DNA of 43,667 nt from Candidatus Kaiserbacteria bacterium (GTDB taxonomy: Bacteria; Patescibacteriota; Minisyncoccia; Phycocordibacterales; UBA2100), in assembly GCA_019247335.1 (NCBI GenBank), contig JAFAPB010000075.1, positions 1-43,667 on the forward strand. The letters run 5' to 3'. The position numbers and the translations under genes are program-made. The notes under the pieces were generated by a model, which worked only from the letters and a program-made list of their open reading frames with translations, did not search any database and was not told where the DNA came from. Each line of letters starts with the position of its first letter. Position 1 is the first letter of the stretch. Shown here piece after piece: positions 1-7,110 of the stretch.

Positions 1-148
1 CGACACGGCCCGTAATAGATGAAAGGATGGCGGTCAAAACGGACGCCCGCGCGACGGCGGGCAAAAGCGTACCCATGACGAGCATGAGCGATATCAAAGA
101 GACGGCGGCGGTCGCCAGACGCTTTCCTTTATATATCCTTCCGCGCAA
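1..148 (-). CDS. Partial N-terminus of exported or membrane protein (runs off window)
   Basis: The minus-strand frame is open from an in-frame TAA at 254-256 down to base 1. It encodes a basic stretch followed by a hydrophobic segment ending in a signal-peptide-like small-residue motif (LLPAVARAS). This is the usual N-in signal sequence arrangement, so the gene would continue beyond the window. No ATG opens the frame before the hydrophobic part. TTG at 148 is the only usual alternative start ahead of it; ATG at 85 or 76 would leave a very short hydrophobic segment. No convincing Shine-Dalgarno or -10 element fixes the choice. The family cannot be named from about 50 residues. The plus-strand ORF across the same bases is probably its shadow. 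Confidence 0.4.
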   Translation of the reverse strand, partial: MRGRIYKGKRLATAAVSLISLMLVMGTLLPAVARASVLTAILSSITGRV

Positions 149-445
149 ACGTGTGCCGCGGCTTTCCTGTTTGGTGACTCTAATAGGCGTTTTCCTGGCC
201 TTTCGTGCCCAAAAAGGGTAGTGAAACCGGGGCTTTGCCGCCGATACCCTCTTTTATTGAGACTTATAGCCAGTTTTGGCCAATGGCACGATCGGTCTTT
301 CGGGAAAATGGCTCAAAACCTCCGTTTTTGAGCGCCTTCAGTAAGTATCGTGAAGTGCCACTGGTGCATTCACCCTACCCAAAGCCCCTTTCATAGTCAA
401 TTCATATTCGGATGGGCGAGTGGATAGCTTGTTTGTCAACTTTGT
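149..445. other. Non-coding stretch, nothing firm
   Basis: I see no convincing gene here. On the minus strand a weak promoter-like pair lies upstream of the gene that leaves the window (TTGACT at about 395-400, then TAGGGT 17 nt on). A short inverted repeat, GCTCAAAA at 311-318 against TTTTTGAGC at 325-333, could form a hairpin but has no convincing T-tract on either strand. The stretch may be a long untranslated leader of the minus-strand gene. Confidence 0.3.
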
Positions 446-559
446 GCCTCGGTGGCAGCGTTTGCCGGAAAACGCGATTCCGCTGCTGCGGAAATCGCTC
501 CATCCTCGACCGTCGTCTGTGGAGTTTCCGACAAACGCTGCCACACTCGCGGGTGAGGC
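446..559. repeat. Cruciform / three-way-junction inverted repeat upstream of uvrD
   Basis: Two 20-nt arms, 452-471 and 525-544, are inverted copies of each other matching at 19 of 20 positions. Inside lie two further inverted repeats: 474-483 with 488-498 (one bulge, 4-nt loop) and CTCCA 498-502 with TGGAG 520-524. An outer pair, GCCTC 446-450 with GAGGC 555-559, could extend the stem. The whole can fold into a long stem crowned by two hairpins, in DNA or RNA. There is no T-tract, so it is not a simple terminator, and it stops just before the uvrD promoter. It may be a structured RNA, a recombination or integration site, or a mobile palindromic repeat; the sequence alone does not decide. Confidence 0.6.
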
Positions 560-566
560 CTGATGC

Positions 567-572
567 TATAGT
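567..572 (+). promoter_or_regulatory. Leaderless promoter of uvrD
   Basis: TATAGT, preceded by TG in roughly the extended -10 position, ends exactly 6 nt before the uvrD ATG at 579. Transcription should therefore begin at or next to the start codon. Confidence 0.65.
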
Positions 573-578
573 CTCGAA

Positions 579-2471
579 ATGAAATATCTCGAGGGACTCA
601 ACGAGCGGCAACGCGAGGCAGCCGAGTACCTCGAAGGCCCCTTGCTCATCGTCGCCGGCGCGGGCGCTGGTAAAACGAAGACGATCACCCATCGAATCGC
701 CCACATGATCGAAAAGGGGATCCCAGCTCGGCAGATCCTCGCTGTCACCTTTACGAATAAGGCGGCTGCCGAGATGCGAGATCGCGTGCGCGCGCTCGTT
801 CCGGAAGGCAAAGGGTTGCCGTTCGTGTCGACCTTCCACTCCCTCGGCGTGCGGCTGTTGCGCGAATTTCACGAAGAGGCGGGGCTTACCCGCGGATTCA
901 CGATCTGGGATCGCGACGACTCCGTCCGCGCGGTCAAAGCGGCGCTCGAAAAGCTCTCGATCGAGCAGTGGCCGCCGCGCAATATCCTCGGCACGATCTC
1001 GCGGCAAAAAGGCGACGGTGTCTCCGTGACGGAATACGCCGCACAAGCGCGAACATTCCGCGAAAATACGGTCGCGCAGGCGTGGGCACTCTACGAAAAA
1101 GCATTGCACGAAGAGGGAGCGCTCGATTTCGACGATCTGCTTTTCCGCACGCTCACGCTGCTTCGCTCATCAGAGAGAGAGCGCGCGCTTCTGCAGGGGC
1201 GCTGGCACTACATCACGATCGACGAATATCAGGATACGAACAAGGCGCAATATGAGATCGCCGCGATCCTCGCCGGAGAGCGCAAGAACATCTGTGTCGT
1301 CGGCGACACGGATCAGAATATTTACTCATGGCGCGGCGCGGACATCGCGCATCTTTTGCAGTTCGAGCTCGCGTTCCCCGGTACGAAAGTCGTTACGCTC
1401 GAACAGAACTACCGCTCGACCCGTACCATCCTTACCGCAGCCAACGGCGTGATCGAGAAAAATAAGCGCAGAAAGCCCAAGACGCTTTTCACGGATCAAG
1501 GGACGGGAGAGCCGATCGCGCTCTACGGCGGCGTGAATGAGATCGATGAAGCGTGGTTCATCGCGCAAGAAGCCGCGCGGCTCATCGAAACGGGTACGCC
1601 ACCCAAAGAGATCGCTGTTTTATATCGCGAGAATTTCCAATCGCGCGGCATCGAAGAGGCGATGTTGCACGCAGGCGTGCCGTACCGCGTCTTAGGCACG
1701 CGTTTCTTCGAGCGCAAAGAGGTGAAAGACACCTTGAGCTACTTGCGTGCAGCGATGAATACGAACGCGCGCGTCGATCTGCAGCGGATCGTCGGCGTCC
1801 CGCCGCGCGGGATCGGCAAGGTGACGCTTGAGAAAATGCTGGCCGGCCTCGACGCGGATCTTCCGGCGGGAGCACGGACGAAAGTCGTCGCATTTCGCGA
1901 GACGCTCGCGAAGATCGCGCATGCGATCAAGATCGTGCCGGCATCCGAAGCGGTGGCCGTCACGATCGAGGCTTCCGGCATGCAAACCCTCTACGAAAAA
2001 ACCGAAGAGGGGCGCGAGCGCCTCGAGAACATCCGTGAGCTGCAGAACTTCGCGACGCGCTACGACGACGAAGAGCCGCCGCAGGGGATCGAGCATCTCC
2101 TTGAGGAAGCGGCGCTGCAGAGCGACCAGGACCAGCTCGAAGATTCGCACAACGCCGTCTCGCTCATGACGATCCATGCGTCGAAGGGGCTCGAATTCGA
2201 TGCCGTCTTCGTAACGGGACTCGAGCAGGGGCTATTTCCTTCGATGCGCGAGAGCGACGATCGCGACGAGGAAGAAGAGCGCCGGCTGTTTTATGTCGCG
2301 ATCACGCGGGCGCGCACACGCCTGTATCTCACGTACGCGTCGCAGCGCCTGAAATACGGGTCACGAGAATTCACCGTACCGTCCGAATTCATCGACGATA
2401 TAGACGCGCGGCTCGTGCAGACCTTTGAGAGAAAACGATCGCTTTTGGATGACGAAGATGTTATTAGATAG
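579..2471 (+). CDS. uvrD: UvrD/PcrA-type superfamily 1A DNA helicase
   Basis: ATP-dependent 3'-5' DNA helicase of the UvrD/Rep/PcrA group, acting in nucleotide excision and mismatch repair and in clearing stalled replication. 630 aa, somewhat shorter than the usual 700 or so. The canonical motifs appear in order: Q motif (LNERQREAAE, from residue 7), Walker A (AGAGAGKTKT), TFTNKAAAEM, Walker B DEYQD, VGDTDQNIYSWRGA, LEQNYRST, the TIHASKGLEFD motif V, and RRLFYVAITRAR near the C-terminus. The extended C-terminal RNA-polymerase-interacting region of long PcrA proteins is reduced. The start follows from the -10 hexamer 6 nt upstream. rsmA begins on the base after the stop codon, so the two are probably one transcript. 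Confidence 0.93.
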   Translation: MKYLEGLNERQREAAEYLEGPLLIVAGAGAGKTKTITHRIAHMIEKGIPARQILAVTFTNKAAAEMRDRVRALVPEGKGLPFVSTFHSLGVRLLREFHEEAGLTRGFTIWDRDDSVRAVKAALEKLSIEQWPPRNILGTISRQKGDGVSVTEYAAQARTFRENTVAQAWALYEKALHEEGALDFDDLLFRTLTLLRSSERERALLQGRWHYITIDEYQDTNKAQYEIAAILAGERKNICVVGDTDQNIYSWRGADIAHLLQFELAFPGTKVVTLEQNYRSTRTILTAANGVIEKNKRRKPKTLFTDQGTGEPIALYGGVNEIDEAWFIAQEAARLIETGTPPKEIAVLYRENFQSRGIEEAMLHAGVPYRVLGTRFFERKEVKDTLSYLRAAMNTNARVDLQRIVGVPPRGIGKVTLEKMLAGLDADLPAGARTKVVAFRETLAKIAHAIKIVPASEAVAVTIEASGMQTLYEKTEEGRERLENIRELQNFATRYDDEEPPQGIEHLLEEAALQSDQDQLEDSHNAVSLMTIHASKGLEFDAVFVTGLEQGLFPSMRESDDRDEEEERRLFYVAITRARTRLYLTYASQRLKYGSREFTVPSEFIDDIDARLVQTFERKRSLLDDEDVIR

Positions 2472-3248
2472 ATGATGAAGAAGACCGTCGCGCGGCTCGG
2501 ACAGCATTTTCTTATACATCGCTGGGCGGCGGCGAAGCTCGCACACGCAGCGATGCCAAAAGAAAATGAAACGATCGTCGAGATCGGTCCCGGCAAAGGC
2601 GTGCTCACGCGAGAATTACTCGCGCTCGGGAAGGTCATCGCGATCGAAAAAGATCCGTCGCTCGTTGCGTTCTTGCGCGATGCCTTTCAAGCCGAGATCG
2701 CTTCCGGACGACTCACGCTCATCGAAAGCGACGTGCGCGATGTTTCACCCGAGAAATTGCATCTTGAGCGATACGTCGTCGCTGCGAACATTCCGTATTA
2801 CATCACGGGTGAGATCATTCGCAGTTTTCTTGAGAGCGGTATGCCGCCGCGCGCGATGGCGCTTCTCGTGCAGAAAGAAGTCGCGCAGCGCATCGTAAGC
2901 GAAACGGAAAGCATCCTCTCCATTTCCGTCAAAGTGTACGGCACACCGAAACTGATCGCGAAAGTGTCGCGCACGCATTTTTCTCCGCCGCCCTCGGTCG
3001 ATTCCGCCATCCTGCTTATCGATTCTGTTTCGAAACGGTTCTTCAGCGATATCGCTGAAAAAGATTTCTTCACGCTGGTGCGTGCCGGATTCGCGTCGAA
3101 ACGCAAGACGATCTCCAATAACCTGGCGGCCGCATTCGGAAAAGAGCGCGCGCTCCGCGCGCTCGAGCGCGCCGGCATCGCCGCGAACGCGCGCGCGGAG
3201 ACGATCCATGCGGAGGGGTGGAAGGCGTTGGCGAAGGCGCTTGCTTGA
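2472..3248 (+). CDS. rsmA: 16S rRNA dimethyladenosine transferase RsmA (KsgA)
   Basis: Dimethylates the two adjacent adenosines in the 3'-terminal helix 45 loop of 16S rRNA using SAM, a late step and checkpoint of small-subunit assembly. 258 aa. Seen: the N-terminal GQHFL signature (residues 10-14), the SAM-binding motif I EIGPGKG (37-43), and the catalytic motif NIPYY of the Erm/KsgA family. The C-terminal helical domain is complete. It starts immediately after the uvrD TAG (TAGATGATG, so either of two consecutive ATGs may be used). No SD is visible; translation is probably coupled to uvrD. A bidirectional terminator follows at 3323-3350. Confidence 0.93.
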   Translation: MMKKTVARLGQHFLIHRWAAAKLAHAAMPKENETIVEIGPGKGVLTRELLALGKVIAIEKDPSLVAFLRDAFQAEIASGRLTLIESDVRDVSPEKLHLERYVVAANIPYYITGEIIRSFLESGMPPRAMALLVQKEVAQRIVSETESILSISVKVYGTPKLIAKVSRTHFSPPPSVDSAILLIDSVSKRFFSDIAEKDFFTLVRAGFASKRKTISNNLAAAFGKERALRALERAGIAANARAETIHAEGWKALAKALA

Positions 3249-3322
3249 AAGGAAAAATTTCGCGAGCCCGCCTCGGCATCGCGCCTGCTGGCGCGATATA
3301 CCTGCGGCCGAGCTCATCAGTG

Positions 3323-3350
3323 AAAAACAGTGCGCAGGCACTGTTTTTTT
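3323..3350. terminator. Bidirectional intrinsic terminator after rsmA
   Basis: The hairpin ACAGTGC (3327-3333) / GCACTGT (3338-3344) is flanked by A5 on the left and T7 on the right. It can end uvrD-rsmA on the plus strand and the convergent small gene on the minus strand, whose TAA overlaps the T-run. Confidence 0.85.
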
Positions 3351-3666
3351 ACTGTGAGCTCCCCATCATCGTGATATTGATGCCAGGGTAGACGATGATC
3401 GGCACGATCGAGACCAGGCAGTAGTACGGCGCGCCGGCGAGCCCGAGAAGCCATTGGCCGGAATGCGAGGGCGGTCCGAAGCGGTACGTCTGCGTACCGG
3501 GCGTCCAGATGTAGTCGCCGCCGACCGGCGGTCCCACGCGCGCCCAGATCGCGTTGTTGTAGCAGAAAACGATCTGTCCTATCTGCCCGCCGAACGGAAA
3601 CGCGTACGCGGCGAGTGGAAAAAGAAACGAGATCACGGCGGCGGCGAGTGCGGCGCGCATCGACAT
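3349..3666 (-). CDS. Small secreted protein of unknown function
   Basis: 105 aa with a clear signal peptide (MSMRAALAAAVISFLFPLAA, then YAFP) and a mature part of about 80 residues containing two cysteines (in VFCYNN and YYCLVS), many Gly/Pro/aromatic residues and a hydrophobic C-terminal segment. I do not recognise the family. The start is supported by a TACAAT hexamer 6 nt upstream on the minus strand, which overlaps the promoter of the divergent plus-strand gene. Facing the secretion cluster and sharing its promoter region, it may be an accessory surface or periplasmic component. The second Met (3660) is a possible alternative start. Confidence 0.7.
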   Translation of the reverse strand: MSMRAALAAAVISFLFPLAAYAFPFGGQIGQIVFCYNNAIWARVGPPVGGDYIWTPGTQTYRFGPPSHSGQWLLGLAGAPYYCLVSIVPIIVYPGINITMMGSSQ

Positions 3667-3672
3667 GAGCGT

Positions 3673-3682
3673 ATTGTATCAT
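3673..3682. promoter_or_regulatory. Overlapping divergent leaderless promoters
   Basis: On the minus strand TACAAT (complement of 3673-3678) ends 6 nt before the start at 3666. On the plus strand TATCAT (3677-3682) ends 6 nt before the ATG at 3689. The two -10 elements overlap by 2 bp, so the transcripts should compete for polymerase. Confidence 0.7.
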
Positions 3683-3688
3683 TCAAGG

Positions 3689-4588
3689 ATGCCGAACGAG
3701 GCGCCGCGGCGCGCAATACTTTCGCATCCGTTCGCGATCCTCTGCGCGATCGCGATCATGCTTTTCCTTATCGGCGGCACGATCGTGATGAGTCGCACGC
3801 CGCATGCGATAAACGGCGCATCCGACGCCTGGGGGAGCAACGCAACGACGCTCATCAATCCGACCTCCTTCTCACCGTATTACCGCGACAACTCCGCCGT
3901 TGCGCCGCCGCTGTTCGGCGCGACGACGACCGGCACGATCCATATCTTTCATCCGCCGGCACCGCAAACGACGGTGCCGGCGCAGTCGAGCGACATGGAT
4001 TTCGACAATTTCCTCGCGCAGCTCATGCGCCCGGCCGCCGCACAGACGACGAGCACGGTGAATATCGACTCAAAGAACGCGTATTCGTTCATTCCCCAAG
4101 GATTCGTCAGCACATCGACGCAGAAAAAGCGGACGGCCGCACAAGACGCGCTTTATGAGTATGGCAACGTCGCAGGAACGATCGTCCGCTCGTTTGAGGA
4201 CGCCCATCCGGACGAAGTGCAGATCCTCGCGGCACAGGCTGCCGATCGCGGCAATGCATTGAAATCGCTCGCGCTTGCGAGCCTCGGCGACGATCTGACC
4301 GCTGCCGGGGCGCAATTAGCGGTGCTTCCGCACGTGCCCGATCAGGCGCGCGCGGCCAACGGGAACCTTGCACGGGACTACCAGATGATCGGGCAGAAGC
4401 TCAAAGCGATCGCGCTCGCTAAGAATGACGGCGAATTTCTCGCCGCGATCACGAGCTACAACGCTTCCGCGGACGGATTCACGCGCGATTATATAGCGCT
4501 TGCGACGATTTTCGCGGTCGCGGGGGTGTCATTCGATAAAACCGAAGGCGGCGCGGCATTCATGTTCTCGAACACCGGAAGTTTCTAA
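3689..4588 (+). CDS. One-TM protein, paralogue of the next gene, secretion cluster
   Basis: 299 aa from the ATG at 3689. That start is chosen over the in-frame ATG at 3665 because a TATCAT hexamer sits exactly 6 nt before it, and 3665 would lie upstream of the transcription start. Residues about 12-33 form one membrane segment after a short basic N-terminus (N-in). The rest is predicted extracytoplasmic: a Thr/Ala/Pro-rich linker, then an Ala-rich helical region. Its C-terminal pattern (H-x-P-D...N-G-N-L...G-Q-K-L-x-A-I-A...Y-N-A-S) recurs in the following gene, so the two look paralogous. No known domain recognised. It opens the cluster for the T4SS-like machine. Confidence 0.75.
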   Translation: MPNEAPRRAILSHPFAILCAIAIMLFLIGGTIVMSRTPHAINGASDAWGSNATTLINPTSFSPYYRDNSAVAPPLFGATTTGTIHIFHPPAPQTTVPAQSSDMDFDNFLAQLMRPAAAQTTSTVNIDSKNAYSFIPQGFVSTSTQKKRTAAQDALYEYGNVAGTIVRSFEDAHPDEVQILAAQAADRGNALKSLALASLGDDLTAAGAQLAVLPHVPDQARAANGNLARDYQMIGQKLKAIALAKNDGEFLAAITSYNASADGFTRDYIALATIFAVAGVSFDKTEGGAAFMFSNTGSF

Positions 4589-4639
4589 AAAGGGGCGAAA
4601 AATCTGGGGGAAAGCCGAAAAACGCGTCCGGTCGCACGC

Positions 4640-4645
4640 TATACT
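4640..4645 (+). promoter_or_regulatory. Promoter at the head of the secretion operon
   Basis: TATACT ends 3 nt before ATG 4649 and 6 nt before GTG 4652. By the 6-nt rule seen at other genes in this window, the GTG is the better leaderless start. Confidence 0.6.
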
Positions 4646-4651
4646 TGTATG

Positions 4652-5458
4652 GTGCGCGCATACCGACACATACCGCTCACTCCGCTTACGATCGCCGCGC
4701 TCGGATCGATCGCGCTCTTGCTGTGCGTTGCGACGTACCGCGCCTACGCGATGATTCGCCCGGCGCCGCTTACTACCGTTGCCGCATCGTCAACGAGCCC
4801 GGTCGCAGAAGATAACGCAAGCTGGGAACAGGAGAAGCTGCTGCTCGGGCTCTCGACGTCGAGCGATCCGACCGCGGGAGACGCGATCGACATCATCGCG
4901 CCGCAGGTTTTGGCGCAGCTCATCGGCGAATATGCGGGGCTCCAGCAGTCCGGTACGTATTCCTCATCGACCGCAGCGGCCGCCGCAGCACAGATCGCGG
5001 CGAATGTGCGCGCCAACGTCTCGTACGAACCGGTAAGCGCATCGCAGATCAAGACGGATGCCGATAGTTCGTACGCGCGCATGATGAAATATCGCGATGA
5101 CATGCGCGTCGCGCTCCAGCCGCTTCTGCAGAACGACCGTGCGGAGTACGAGATCTACGGCAATTACGTCGCGACCGGCGACAAGAGCTACCTGCGCGAA
5201 CTCCAGACGGTAGCCGATCGCTATCACGATGCGGGCACCGCCGCAGCAGCTGTCACCGTGCCGGCGGACATCGTCGGAACGCATGCGGAGATCGTGAACG
5301 CGCTCCTTCGGTTTTCATCGACGCTCAACGCGATGGCGACGCATGCGGATGATCCGATCGCATCTGTTGCGCTCTTGCGCACGTACAACGACGCCGAGTC
5401 CGACGTCCTCAACTCTTTCGACAAGCTCGCGACCTATGAGCGATTGAAAACGCCATGA
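4652..5458 (+). CDS. One-TM extracytoplasmic helical protein, secretion cluster
   Basis: 268 aa from GTG 4652 (269 from ATG 4649; see the promoter spacing). Residues about 12-33 are one transmembrane segment. The remainder is an Ala-rich, probably all-helical ectodomain with no recognised family. The C-terminal third (H-A-E-I-V-N-A-L-L...L-N-A-M-A...T-Y-N-D-A) matches the pattern of the preceding gene, so this is probably an old tandem duplication. The TGA overlaps the next ATG (ATGA at 5455). It may be a structural or assembly factor of the secretion complex, comparable in topology to VirB8 or VirB10, but I see no specific VirB signature. Confidence 0.75.
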   Translation: MRAYRHIPLTPLTIAALGSIALLLCVATYRAYAMIRPAPLTTVAASSTSPVAEDNASWEQEKLLLGLSTSSDPTAGDAIDIIAPQVLAQLIGEYAGLQQSGTYSSSTAAAAAAQIAANVRANVSYEPVSASQIKTDADSSYARMMKYRDDMRVALQPLLQNDRAEYEIYGNYVATGDKSYLRELQTVADRYHDAGTAAAAVTVPADIVGTHAEIVNALLRFSSTLNAMATHADDPIASVALLRTYNDAESDVLNSFDKLATYERLKTP

Positions 5459-7110
5459 GATACTTGCCCGCATTCTTCGTCGCGCTTCTTACGTGCCTCG
5501 TGCCGCTCGTCGGCTATGCGCAGGCGACGAACACGTCCGGATTCCAGCGCGAAGGCATCTTCGGCTGCAATGCGGGGCAATACGGCGGATCGCCCGGTAC
5601 GACAGCGGCGATCGGCGGGATCTACGTGCCCGTTAATGATGCGGCGGTCACCCTCAATACGGGCATCCTCGTCTATAAGGAGTGCGTGCTGCGCGGCGTC
5701 GTCGACCGCATCCGCGAAAACGTCACCTCCGCGACGGTCAAGGGCGGCACCGTCGCGTTCCTGACCGGCCGCACGACCGTTGATGCCAACGGCAACACGA
5801 TCCAGCAGCCGCTCTTCCCGGTGAATTTGCGGCAGGATCAGCTCGCGGAGAGCGATCGCATCGTCGCGCTCGACCTTAAGAACGGAACCTTCAACTCGCT
5901 CAACCCCGCATTCAAAGACACCGTGACGCGCGCCGTGGCACGCGGCTATTACCTCTCGACGCGACAGCCGCAGAGCGGCTACGGATGCGCGTATACCGAC
6001 GATGCTGCCGCGCTCAAAGGCAATCCGCAATCGGTGTGGACCGCGCTCGACGCGCTACAGAATCCCGCGTGCAGCCAGTATTGGGCGTATCAAGCGGCCA
6101 ACTCGAATGTGATGAATGACGCGGCGGACGCGGTGAACACGATGCTGAACAAACTCGAGTGGGCAGGCGGGATCTACGACGTCGCATCGGTCGATCAGAA
6201 CGGCGACGTCATCACAAAAACGCCGGGGCGGTTCGTCGGATCAAACGAAGAGCAATTGCTGCAGTCCGGGTTCCAGCAGCAGCAGAGCGCGAACGACATC
6301 GATCAGATGGTCGGGGCGCTCTTCTCCGGCATGTCGTCGCAGATCATCCGCGACAACCAGGGCCTCTCCGGGCTCATGCAGCCGGTAGGCTCGCAGCCCT
6401 CGTACCTCGACCAGGTGGCAGCAGAGAGCTCCGCCGGACTCCGCACCGCAACGGCCAACGCCGCGCTCGCCGTCCTCGCCGCGTCGCGTACGGTCGAAAA
6501 GGCATACAATGATACGTGGCGCTCGATCCAAAGCCAGGTCACGACCTCGGTCAATTCGCTCAAGAGCGCCGAGAACCAGTGCTGGACGAACATCATTCAA
6601 AAGGTGTGCACGGGCGCACCGAACTCCAACGGCTCGTGTACCGCGCCGAGCGGCGAGAATCTCAAGGTCTCGACATCCACCGTGTACTCGCAATCCGCGA
6701 TCGCGGGGTCGACGGCGCTTTCGGTCTCTTCGCAGGTCACGCAGAATATCGCCGCTTCCGACAACGCGCTTCGACTGTTCGATCAGCTCATCGCAGCCGT
6801 CACGAATACGTCCTCAACCGACGCGCAGCTGCTCGCGATCAAACAAGTAGATTCGCTCGTCGCGCAGGGACTCCTGCATACGCAGAAAGATCTTGACCAA
6901 GCGACCGCTGCACAAAAGGCAGTGCAGCAAGGCGCATCGACCGTCGTTTCTGACACGGTGAAGGCATGGGCCGGCGGCGGATCGGACGGAAGCGCCGACA
7001 TTGCGTGGAACGGCGTCTACCCGCCGAAGGCGAGCCAGGATGTCGTCGGCTGGTGCAATGCAAATAACGCGACGACCCAGCAGGGCTGGATCGCGAAATG
7101 GAAGATATGA
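5455..7110 (+). CDS. Secreted Cys-rich protein of the secretion cluster
   Basis: 551 aa with a signal peptide (MRYLPAFFVALLTCLVPLVG, then YAQA) and no later membrane segment. The mature protein carries cysteines spread along its length (FGCNAG, YKECVLR, GYGCAY, PACSQY, NQCWTN, QKVCTG, NGSCTA, GWCNAN), so disulfides are likely if the outside is oxidising. Long Ala/Ser/Gln-rich helical stretches lie between. Not a family I can name. Its position, overlapping both neighbours by ATGA, ties it to the TrbL-like channel gene that follows; a VirB5-like minor pilin or tip role is possible but speculative. Confidence 0.75.
   Translation: MRYLPAFFVALLTCLVPLVGYAQATNTSGFQREGIFGCNAGQYGGSPGTTAAIGGIYVPVNDAAVTLNTGILVYKECVLRGVVDRIRENVTSATVKGGTVAFLTGRTTVDANGNTIQQPLFPVNLRQDQLAESDRIVALDLKNGTFNSLNPAFKDTVTRAVARGYYLSTRQPQSGYGCAYTDDAAALKGNPQSVWTALDALQNPACSQYWAYQAANSNVMNDAADAVNTMLNKLEWAGGIYDVASVDQNGDVITKTPGRFVGSNEEQLLQSGFQQQQSANDIDQMVGALFSGMSSQIIRDNQGLSGLMQPVGSQPSYLDQVAAESSAGLRTATANAALAVLAASRTVEKAYNDTWRSIQSQVTTSVNSLKSAENQCWTNIIQKVCTGAPNSNGSCTAPSGENLKVSTSTVYSQSAIAGSTALSVSSQVTQNIAASDNALRLFDQLIAAVTNTSSTDAQLLAIKQVDSLVAQGLLHTQKDLDQATAAQKAVQQGASTVVSDTVKAWAGGGSDGSADIAWNGVYPPKASQDVVGWCNANNATTQQGWIAKWKI

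Noticed and set aside
402..1109. 235-codon minus-strand ORF at the uvrD start
   Set aside because: Antisense to uvrD and running through the cruciform; no start signals or recognisable domain.
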